Below, in pieces: positions 1-4,723 of a DNA stretch of 5,378 nucleotides. The position numbers were made by a program, and so were the translations under genes. The notes below the pieces were generated by a model, which saw only the letters and a program-made list of their open reading frames with translations, made no database searches and was not told where the DNA came from. The number at the start of each line of letters is the position of its first letter. The first letter of the stretch is position 1. Source of the stretch: Oribacterium parvum (GTDB lineage Bacteria > Bacillota > Clostridia > Lachnospirales > Lachnospiraceae); contig CALIEL010000039.1 of the NCBI GenBank assembly GCA_938022235.1, positions 1-5,378 on the forward strand, in the 5' to 3' direction.

Positions 1-524
1 AAAGAGAAATCGGTCTGGCCACCGGAGAACCTCCAATCGCAAGAGGCTATACTCCCTCGATATATGCGGAGTTCCCCCGTTTACTGGAGCGGGCGGGCGC
101 CTTTAAGAAGGGCTCCATCACCGGCGTTTATACCGTGCTGGTGGAAGGAGACGACACCAACGAGCCCATTGCGGATACGGTCCGCGGTATCCTGGACGGA
201 CATATTGTGCTGTCCCGTGCCCTGGCTGCGGAAAACCATTATCCTGCTATCGACATCGGTATGAGCATCTCCCGATTGATGGCGGAGCTGGTATCCCAGG
301 AGCACAAAAAATATGCCAGCAGAATGAGAAATACTCTGGGACTTTACCAAAAAAATGCGGATCTTATAGCTATCGGTGCTTATAAAAAGGGCACGGATCC
401 CAAGCTGGATGAGGCTGTAGATAAGTACCCCGCCATCAATGATTTCTTGATGCAGGGAACAGGAGAAGCATTTTCTTACGAAGATACGGTTATGCAAATG
501 AAGGAAATTACCGATATTGGATAA
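1..524 (+). CDS. fliI: Flagellum-specific export ATPase FliI, C-terminal part (5' end outside window)
   Basis: The reading frame is open from base 3 to the TAA at 522-524, giving about 173 residues. FliI is the cytoplasmic hexameric ATPase of the flagellar type III export apparatus, related to F1-ATPase beta/alpha subunits. It helps unload substrates from chaperones. Visible family blocks in order are REIGLATGEPP, then RGYTPSIYAEFPRLLERAG, then GSITGVYTVLVEGDDTNEPI, ILDGHIVLSR, and HYPAIDIGMSISRLM. The Arg of the SISR block (bases 273-275) aligns with the arginine finger of F1-alpha type subunits. The Walker A and Walker B regions lie upstream of the window. The C-terminal helical domain, ending KEITDIG, is complete, so the gene looks intact at its 3' end. 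Neighbour fliJ begins 39 bases downstream, as expected for the ATPase-stalk pair. A GTG at 135 could be mistaken for a start, but homology continues upstream of it without a break. Confidence 0.97.
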   Translation, partial: REIGLATGEPPIARGYTPSIYAEFPRLLERAGAFKKGSITGVYTVLVEGDDTNEPIADTVRGILDGHIVLSRALAAENHYPAIDIGMSISRLMAELVSQEHKKYASRMRNTLGLYQKNADLIAIGAYKKGTDPKLDEAVDKYPAINDFLMQGTGEAFSYEDTVMQMKEITDIG

Positions 525-563
525 GGCAATTAAATTTTAAGATGCAGAAAGGCGGGAACCAAA

Positions 564-1001
564 TTGAAAAAATTCAAGTACAGTTTGGAAACAGTCTATC
601 AATTTAAGCTTCAAGTCTTAGACAAGGTGAAGGAAGAGTATGCCATTAAGCAGCAGGAAGTTTTGAATCAGCAAAGTCTGATCAATCGCCTTCAGGAAGA
701 GTTGTTTCACTACGAAGAGGAATTTGAGCGGGTGAAGCAGGAAGGTGCTTCCATTGAAACCATTATGATGTATGTCAATGGCATCGAGCGAATGGAAAAA
801 CGTATAGGGAAAGAGAAAGATGAGCTTATCCGACGTACCGTTATTGCCGAAGAAAAGAAGAGAGAGGTGATTAAGGCCAACGTAGACACCAATGCCTTCG
901 AGAAACTTAAGGAGAAAAAGCTTGAGGAGTATCGTGTTCAAGGACAGAAGGCAGAGGAACAGTTTATCGAGGAATTCGTCTCTCACGCAATGAAGGCATA
1001 G
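564..1001 (+). CDS. fliJ: Flagellar export protein FliJ
   Basis: The product is 145 residues, the usual FliJ size. FliJ is a small antiparallel coiled-coil protein. It sits in the central pore of the FliI hexamer, like the gamma subunit of F1-ATPase, and links the ATPase to the export gate FlhA. The N-terminus MKKFKYSLETVYQFK matches the family's conserved opening. The rest is almost wholly charged helical heptad sequence rich in Glu, Lys and Gln, with a C-terminal block FEKLKEKKLEEYRVQGQKAE. The start is TTG, supported by the purine-rich site AAAGGCGGG at 548-556, seven bases upstream, and by family alignment from the first residue. There is no signal peptide or membrane segment. The gene ends with TAG, 14 bases before fliK. 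A MotE/YlxF-type gene, which lies between fliJ and fliK in Bacillus, is absent here. Confidence 0.95.
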   Translation: MKKFKYSLETVYQFKLQVLDKVKEEYAIKQQEVLNQQSLINRLQEELFHYEEEFERVKQEGASIETIMMYVNGIERMEKRIGKEKDELIRRTVIAEEKKREVIKANVDTNAFEKLKEKKLEEYRVQGQKAEEQFIEEFVSHAMKA

Positions 1002-1015
1002 GTACAGGAGAGTAT

Positions 1016-2263
1016 ATGGCAGAGATGACAATTCAAAAAAGTCAAGCCTTTCCCGTTGGAAAAGACTTAAACAAGGGGAAGTCCTTGGAAGACAACAAAG
1101 CTTCCCTTGACTTTAATGCGTTTCTTCGCTCCTCCAAAGAGGATACAGTGAAGAATGAGGGAGACAGAAAGAACAAATCCCAAGAAAACAGTGAGAAAAA
1201 AACAGAACAGAACAGTATAGAAAAAGACCCGAAGGAAGCAAAGCTTCAAAAGGGAGAGAAGAAGACAGAAAAGAAAGAGACAAAGACCGAGGAGCAGGAC
1301 AGCTTACAGGGAGAGAAGGCGGCAAGCCTGGTTTCTGAAAAGCAGCTTATGTTCCAAAAAGATCAGTTGATGGCAGACATCAAGATTGCGGTCGAGGAAG
1401 GTGCTGTTGATGCGGTTTCCGACCTTACGGCAGTAGCTGAACCGGTATCCATTCCGCTTACAGAAGAAAGCGCGCTTGCTACCGTTCTTCCTGAAGTAAA
1501 GGAAGAGACTACGGCCTTAGCGGGAAATGCTACAAAAAAGGATTTTTCCGATTTCTTACAGGAAGATTCTAAGGACGCAAAAGACACTAAGACTGTAGAG
1601 CTCAAAGAAGGAGCTTCCCCGGTGGGGGACAAGTCCCTTGTGGAAGCGTCTAAGGAGGAAAATATCATTCCTTCTCAGCGTTTGGAAGAGAAGCTTTCTC
1701 AAAGAGTAGAAGAGAAGAAGTCCGGAAAAGAAGAAAAGCTCGACAAAATGGATGGGCATGCCGGACAACAGATTTCCCTACCGGGAAGTCAGGAAAAGCT
1801 TTCAGAGTCGGTTAATGCACCGGTTCGGGAAGAAGCCGTGTTACATAGCTCGGAAGCGAAGCTTCCGGAGGATGTGGCGGAGTTCTTATCCAATAAGGCG
1901 GAACTTCAGCATGGAGAAATTAAGATTGAGTTAGAACCCAGAAATCTTGGACAAATTACCGTAAAAGTCAACTACAGCGGCGGCAAGGCAAATATTGTCA
2001 TTACCGCGGAAAATCACAAGACCCTGCATCTTTTACAGACCGGTGCTGAGGATATGGGAAGAATCCTGGAGCAAAAAACAGGAGAACTCACCAAGATTGT
2101 GGTACAGGAGGAGCAGCATGCTCCGAGTTTCCAGCAGCAGGGACAATCCAATTCCGAGAATAAAGAGGAAGCGGAGCGTCGGCAGAGGGAACAACAGGAA
2201 CGGGCGCAGCAGGACAATGCAGAAGGCTTCCTGCAAAGAATGCGTTTAGGACTAGCCCAATAA
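1016..2263 (+). CDS. fliK: Flagellar hook-length control protein FliK
   Basis: The product is 415 residues. FliK is secreted through the flagellar export channel, measures hook length, and switches export from hook to filament substrates by acting on FlhB. The C-terminal Flg_hook domain is clear at about residues 295-366, with GEIKIELEPRNLGQITVKV followed by a helix ending in LTKIVVQEE. It is followed by a Gln/Glu/Arg-rich tail (364-415) ending FLQRMRLGLAQ. Residues 1-290 are low-complexity and probably disordered, as expected for the ruler part. Residues 41-101 are very rich in Lys and Glu, and related Lys/Glu-rich segments recur near residues 215-245. The chosen ATG has AGGAGA at 1006-1011 with a short 4-base spacer. 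A second in-frame ATG at 1025 has a 13-base spacer and is less likely. The N-terminal part has little sequence conservation, so the name rests on the C-terminal domain and the context. Confidence 0.93.
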   Translation: MAEMTIQKSQAFPVGKDLNKGKSLEDNKASLDFNAFLRSSKEDTVKNEGDRKNKSQENSEKKTEQNSIEKDPKEAKLQKGEKKTEKKETKTEEQDSLQGEKAASLVSEKQLMFQKDQLMADIKIAVEEGAVDAVSDLTAVAEPVSIPLTEESALATVLPEVKEETTALAGNATKKDFSDFLQEDSKDAKDTKTVELKEGASPVGDKSLVEASKEENIIPSQRLEEKLSQRVEEKKSGKEEKLDKMDGHAGQQISLPGSQEKLSESVNAPVREEAVLHSSEAKLPEDVAEFLSNKAELQHGEIKIELEPRNLGQITVKVNYSGGKANIVITAENHKTLHLLQTGAEDMGRILEQKTGELTKIVVQEEQHAPSFQQQGQSNSENKEEAERRQREQQERAQQDNAEGFLQRMRLGLAQ

Positions 2264-2272
2264 GGAGAAGAT

Positions 2273-3172
2273 ATGGCAGAAATTCAAGGTGTTTCTTCCG
2301 CAACCAGTCCCTATGAAAAGGCGACTTACAGTGCGAAGTCAAACGATAAAAATACATTATCCATCGAGAGCTACTTTAAGCTCTTGTCTGCCCAGCTTGC
2401 AAACCAGGACATGACCAGTCCTATGGACAACAGCGAGATGATGGCGCAGATGACACAGATGGCCATGGTACAAAGCTTAGGAACCATGACCACAAATATG
2501 AAGCAGGAAATGGCTTTGACCAAAACCAGCTATTTGGCAGGTTTAATCGGTAAAGAGGTTTCCGCAAAGGTTCCGGAGGCGGAGCAAAAAGCAAATCCCG
2601 ATGCGCCTAAGGAAAAATCCGGCGTAATTGCTTCCGTAAACCTTACGGGAGATGAACCCAGCTTCCGTTTACAGGGAGATGTTACAGACTATCCTTTGGA
2701 AAGTCTTTTGATGGTACGTCAGGCAGGAGCTGCTTCTGAAACCTCTACTACCGGCTCTGCTGTAACAGCAACCGGCACAAGCACAGGCACAACAGCACCC
2801 GGCGCAAGTACAACAGCAGCCGGTGCAACAAACTCCTCAAACGGCACCCCAGCCGGTATTTCCGCAGCAACAGCAGGAAGTGCTACAGCGGCACCTGCAG
2901 CTTCTACTGTCGGTGCAAGTGCAGCAGGAACAACAGGCAGTGCCTCTACAGCAAGCCCTGCAACAGGCAGCGCTTCGGCATCAAGCACAACAGGAACAGT
3001 ATCTACAGCCGGAACAGCTACTACAGCAACAACAGGAACAGCAGCTGGCGCCAATCCGGCAGGAAGCTCCGTTCCCCCTGCTGTAGCATCAAGCAGCGCA
3101 AGCTCCTCAGAGTTTGGTCCCCATGTGGCCATCCTTGAAAGAGAAGCGGCAGCTCACTCTGCAAGCAATTAA
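2273..3172 (+). CDS. flgD: Flagellar hook-capping protein FlgD with long Ala/Ser/Thr/Gly-rich C-terminal extension
   Basis: The product is 299 residues. FlgD is exported and forms the cap under which FlgE subunits assemble into the hook. Residues about 27-100 carry the FlgD N-terminal domain, with ESYFKLLSAQLANQDM and SPMDNSEMMAQMTQMAMVQS. Residues 117-148, starting GVIASVNLTG and ending PLESLLMV, resemble the short beta segment that closes compact firmicute FlgD proteins of about 140 residues. Then residues 151-279 are 87% Ala, Thr, Ser and Gly, with one Glu as the only charged residue. A 20-residue charged tail starting EFGPHVAILERE follows. The normal Fn-III/Tudor-like C-terminal domain of enterobacterial FlgD is not recognisable. 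The start ATG has AAGGAG at 2262-2267, overlapping the fliK stop codon, so translation is probably coupled to fliK. No stop or frameshift interrupts the extension. The core identity is secure; the role of the extension is unknown. Confidence 0.93.
   Translation: MAEIQGVSSATSPYEKATYSAKSNDKNTLSIESYFKLLSAQLANQDMTSPMDNSEMMAQMTQMAMVQSLGTMTTNMKQEMALTKTSYLAGLIGKEVSAKVPEAEQKANPDAPKEKSGVIASVNLTGDEPSFRLQGDVTDYPLESLLMVRQAGAASETSTTGSAVTATGTSTGTTAPGASTTAAGATNSSNGTPAGISAATAGSATAAPAASTVGASAAGTTGSASTASPATGSASASSTTGTVSTAGTATTATTGTAAGANPAGSSVPPAVASSSASSSEFGPHVAILEREAAAHSASN
2723..3109 (+). repeat. Imperfect trinucleotide-rich repeat tract coding the Ala/Thr/Ser/Gly region of FlgD
   Basis: The 387 bases code 129 residues: 37 Ala, 30 Thr, 27 Ser, 18 Gly, 7 Pro, 5 Val and a few others. 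The DNA is dominated by ACA, GCA, AGC and GGC/GGA triplets. Exact short repeats occur in frame. The 13-mer ACAACAGGAACAG is at 2987-2999 and 3029-3041, and the 10-mer CAACAGGCAG is at 2931-2940 and 2961-2970. These give recurring TTGT and TGSAS words. Because such triplets rarely form stops, other frames are also open, including a Gln-rich frame at 2823-3086 and a long frame on the minus strand. I judge these to be shadows. The tract could expand or contract by slippage. Confidence 0.85.
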
Positions 3173-3189
3173 AATTAAAATTTAATTTT
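3171..3189. repeat. Perfect A/T palindrome just after the flgD stop codon
   Basis: AAAATTAAA (3171-3179) and TTTAATTTT (3181-3189) are exact reverse complements around one A. The palindrome overlaps the flgD stop codon and is followed by T-rich sequence to about 3199. As RNA it would be a weak A-U-only hairpin followed by U-rich sequence. It could act as a leaky terminator of the upstream transcript. As DNA it is a curved or easily melted A/T tract directly upstream of the sigma-28 type promoter and could serve as an UP-like element. The sequence alone does not separate these roles. Confidence 0.45.
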
Positions 3190-3198
3190 TATTTCTTT

Positions 3199-3225
3199 TA
3201 TAGATTTGAGAAACTTAGCCGATAA
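3199..3225 (+). promoter_or_regulatory. Sigma-28 (SigD/FliA-type) promoter for flgE
   Basis: TATA at 3199-3202, a spacer of exactly 15 bases, then GCCGATAA at 3218-3225. The flagellar sigma factor consensus is TAAA-N15-GCCGATAA (GCCGATAT-like in Bacillus). The -10 element therefore matches at all eight positions, the -35 at three of four, and the spacing is ideal. The position in the only gap of more than 100 bases upstream of flgE makes sense. A start about 6-8 bases downstream, near 3231-3233, would give an untranslated leader of about 70 bases before the flgE ATG. The A/T-rich stretch at 3171-3198 lies directly upstream. Confidence 0.8.
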
Positions 3226-3234
3226 TAAGGAGTA

Positions 3235-3274
3235 AGTTTCAAATGCGCAAAAAGCGCCATTCATTTTTCAAACT
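3235..3274 (+). promoter_or_regulatory. Predicted stem-loop in the flgE leader RNA
   Basis: The outer pairing is AGTTT (3235-3239) with AAACT (3270-3274). After a C-C mismatch, AAA (3241-3243) pairs with TTT (3266-3268). The apical hairpin is GCGC (3245-3248), loop AAAAA, GCGC (3254-3257), with an asymmetric bulge on the 3' side. If transcription begins near 3232 this structure sits at the extreme 5' end of the flgE messenger, where stem-loops commonly protect against decay. It would also hold the start codon of the small leader frame. The fold was made by eye; no energy was calculated. Confidence 0.45.
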
Positions 3275-3284
3275 CACCAGTTGA
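3243..3284 (+). CDS. Possible 13-residue leader peptide upstream of flgE
   Basis: ATG at 3243 reads MRKKRHSFFKLTS and stops at TGA 3282-3284. A good ribosome site, AAGGAG (3227-3232), lies 10 bases upstream. The stop codon overlaps the first bases of the flgE ribosome binding site (3283-3292), so a terminating ribosome would be placed to reinitiate at flgE. The peptide is strongly basic at its N-terminus (RKKRH) and I recognise no family. A caution is that transcripts from the sigma-28 promoter would begin at or inside the AAGGAG site. Translation would then be expected mainly on read-through RNA from the upstream operon. It could equally be chance, since a frame this short is not significant on its own. 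Confidence 0.3.
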   Translation: MRKKRHSFFKLTS

Positions 3285-3292
3285 GGAAAGGA
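3283..3292 (+). promoter_or_regulatory. Ribosome binding site that sets the flgE start
   Basis: GAGGAAAGGA ends nine bases before ATG 3302. It supports that ATG over the in-frame TTG at 3281, which overlaps or precedes this site and therefore could not use it. Confidence 0.75.
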
Positions 3293-3301
3293 CAAGAATA
3301 T

Positions 3302-4321
3302 ATGTTAAGAGCAATGGATTCTGCAGTAGCAGGTTTGAGAGCACATCAGAACAAGTTAGACGTTATCGGTAACAACATCGCCAATGTTAACACTTTCGGA
3401 TTTAAGTCTCAGGGATATAGCTTTAAGGATACAATGTATCAGACATCCAGTACTTCTTCAGGAGGAAAGCAGGAAGCCAGCGGTAATGCTACCATCGGTG
3501 GTGCAAACCCCGCTCAGTACGGATACGGTTCCTTAACCGGATCAATTGCCACTGACTTTACTTCCAGTACACCATCCTATGTAGGAGGCTTCAATGCTTC
3601 TATCAACGGATCCGGATTCTTTGTAACCAGCGCATCCAATAAGGAAGTTACCCTGGATCCTGCAAATACAAAGACAACAACCGCAGAGATGAAGAAGAAC
3701 AACTTCGCTTATACCCGTGTAGGTCAGTTCTCTGTAGATGCAAACGGATATATCGTAGATGCAAACCACAACTTCGTATACGGTTTCCAACCTGACTCTT
3801 TGACAGAGCCTACCAAGTACGGAGACGGCGGAAAGAAGCTGGTTGCCCTTCGTGCACCCGCAGCGGACAATACCGGAGCGGTAGCTTTAACCGGTAGCCC
3901 TGTATTCACAGGATTTGCCGCACAGCTGAAGTCCGTAGAAATCGGTGCAGACGGAATTGTTAAGGGAATTATTGATAACAAGACTCCGGGAACCGGTGGA
4001 GCACCTGCACAGGTTACATCCACATCCATCGTTTTGGGAAAGGTGGCAGTTGCTTCCTTCCAGAACCAGGAAGGTTTGACCAAGGCAGGAAACAACACCT
4101 TTAATGCAGGAGTAGGAGATAACACAGGATACATTTCCGCAACCATGCCCGGTGAGGGTTCCACCCCTACCCTGATGGCCGGTTATTTGGAAGCATCCAA
4201 CGTTGACTTGGCAAAGGAATTCTCTGACATGATTACCACTCAGAGAGGTTTCCAGGCTAACTCCAAGATCATTACCGTATCTGATGAAGTTCTTCAGGAA
4301 CTGGTAAATATGAAGAGATAA
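3302..4321 (+). CDS. flgE: Flagellar hook protein FlgE
   Basis: The product is 339 residues. FlgE polymerises outside the cell into the hook, the flexible joint between rod and filament. The start at ATG 3302 gives MLRAMDSAVAGLRAHQNKLD, the conserved FlgE opening. A TTG seven codons upstream would add residues not seen in the family. Residues 1-35 form the N-terminal rod/hook helix region, with GNNIANVNTFGFK at 23-35. Around residue 97 is the FNASINGSGFFVTS block, and further on FAYTRVGQFSVDANGYIVDA, both typical of the axial protein family. The C-terminal helix at 295-339 contains YLEASNVDLAKEFSDMITTQ and RGFQANSKII, which pairs with the N-terminus in the hook core. There is no signal peptide, as expected for type III export. 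Size is on the short side but within the FlgE range; the central surface domain is modest. It lies next to its cap gene flgD, but with its own promoter-like sequence upstream. Confidence 0.97.
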   Translation: MLRAMDSAVAGLRAHQNKLDVIGNNIANVNTFGFKSQGYSFKDTMYQTSSTSSGGKQEASGNATIGGANPAQYGYGSLTGSIATDFTSSTPSYVGGFNASINGSGFFVTSASNKEVTLDPANTKTTTAEMKKNNFAYTRVGQFSVDANGYIVDANHNFVYGFQPDSLTEPTKYGDGGKKLVALRAPAADNTGAVALTGSPVFTGFAAQLKSVEIGADGIVKGIIDNKTPGTGGAPAQVTSTSIVLGKVAVASFQNQEGLTKAGNNTFNAGVGDNTGYISATMPGEGSTPTLMAGYLEASNVDLAKEFSDMITTQRGFQANSKIITVSDEVLQELVNMKR

Positions 4322-4332
4322 AACATAAGCTA

Positions 4333-4408
4333 AGGCTTTCCTGAGTTGGAAAACAGAATAGATTGCTTCTGAAAAGAAGAAAAATCCGTTTCCAACAAAG
4401 GAAGGCTT
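4333..4408 (+). ncRNA. Unassigned nested stem-loop RNA element between flgE and flbD
   Basis: The basal helix of 10 pairs joins AGGCTTTCCT (4333-4342) to AGGAAGGCTT (4399-4408), with two G-U pairs. A 2x2 internal loop (GA/AA) follows, then an exact 8-pair helix GTTGGAAA (4345-4352) with TTTCCAAC (4389-4396). Inside, GATT (4361-4364) pairs with AATC (4383-4386), and CTTCT (4366-4370) pairs with AGAAG (4375-4379) around a GAAA tetraloop (4371-4374). No run of T follows, so it is not an ordinary intrinsic terminator. It does not match any riboswitch consensus I recall, including the c-di-GMP types. It most likely stabilises or defines the 3' end of flgE messenger, or damps expression of the motor genes after it. 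It is probably part of the messenger rather than a separate RNA. The pairing is direct; the function is inference. Confidence 0.6.
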
Positions 4409-4439
4409 CTGCTGTGTAAGTAGACGAAAGGAGGAAATC

Positions 4440-4685
4440 ATGATACGCCTAACAAAATTAAACGGGGAAGAAGTGTTTTTGAATTATTTTCAAATCCTTT
4501 ATATTCGCCGCATTCCGGAAACCAAGGTAAAGTTGGCAAACGGAGATTTCTATCTTGTAAGAGATAGCGTGGAGTCGATTATTGAACAGGTTCAGGGTTT
4601 CCTAAGAAAGTGTCTTACTTTTGAGGATAAATTTCATGAGGGAGAAGACGTACATGAAATTAAGGGGAAAGAAAGAGAAGCTTAG
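4440..4685 (+). CDS. flbD: FlbD/SwrD-family flagellar protein
   Basis: The product is 81 residues. The N-terminal 60 or so match the FlbD family: MIRLTKLNGEEVFLNYFQI, then a segment ending RRIPETKVKLANGDFYLV, then RDSVESIIEQV. The pattern is a short beta-rich domain followed by a helix. In Bacillus subtilis the equivalent SwrD increases the power of the flagellar motor and supports swarming. Its place directly before motA fits that. It is unrelated to the sigma-54 regulator also called FlbD in Caulobacter. The last 20 or so residues are a charged tail rich in Glu, Lys and His, slightly longer than the usual 60-75 residue proteins. The ribosome site AAAGGAGG at 4427-4434, five bases before the ATG, is among the strongest in the window. 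Confidence 0.9.
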   Translation: MIRLTKLNGEEVFLNYFQILYIRRIPETKVKLANGDFYLVRDSVESIIEQVQGFLRKCLTFEDKFHEGEDVHEIKGKEREA

Positions 4686-4703
4686 GAAGAGCGCATAGGA
4701 AGC

Positions 4704-4710
4704 AAGGAGG
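4704..4710 (+). promoter_or_regulatory. Widely spaced ribosome binding site of motA
   Basis: AAGGAGG lies 13 bases before ATG 4724, longer than the usual 5-9. There is no other start with better spacing: the frame is closed upstream by TAG at 4712-4714, and the next ATG is at 4736. The wide spacing may lower MotA synthesis. Confidence 0.7.
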
Positions 4711-4723
4711 CTAGTCAATAAGT

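Noticed and set aside
81..497. A 138-codon minus-strand frame opposite fliI.
   Set aside because: The + strand frame matches FliI block by block; the antisense product resembles nothing and has no promoter or ribosome site that I can see.
491..517. A second sigma-28-like match, TATG-N15-ACCGATAT, at the end of fliI before fliJ.
   Set aside because: The -35 has two mismatches and the -10 one, and it lies inside conserved fliI coding sequence. With only 39 bases to fliJ, simple co-transcription explains the layout better.
2823..3086. A Gln-rich open frame of 87 codons in the +1 frame inside flgD.
   Set aside because: It is a by-product of CAG/ACA-type triplets; it has no ribosome site and overlaps a clear FlgD frame that continues to a proper stop.
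2719..3132. A 137-codon minus-strand frame rich in Ala, Val and Pro opposite flgD.
   Set aside because: It is the complement of the same stop-free repeat tract, with no supporting start signals and all neighbours on the + strand.
3281..3301. TTG start that would add seven residues to FlgE.
   Set aside because: The added residues precede the conserved MLRAMDSAV opening, and the ribosome site at 3283-3292 lies inside that extension.
4333..4408. The flgE-flbD stem-loop as a rho-independent terminator.
   Set aside because: There is no run of T after the 3' arm, and the genes downstream belong to the same pathway and strand.
3887..4441. A 184-codon minus-strand frame across the end of flgE and the flgE-flbD gap.
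   Set aside because: It mirrors the conserved flgE C-terminus; no family resemblance or ribosome site supports it.
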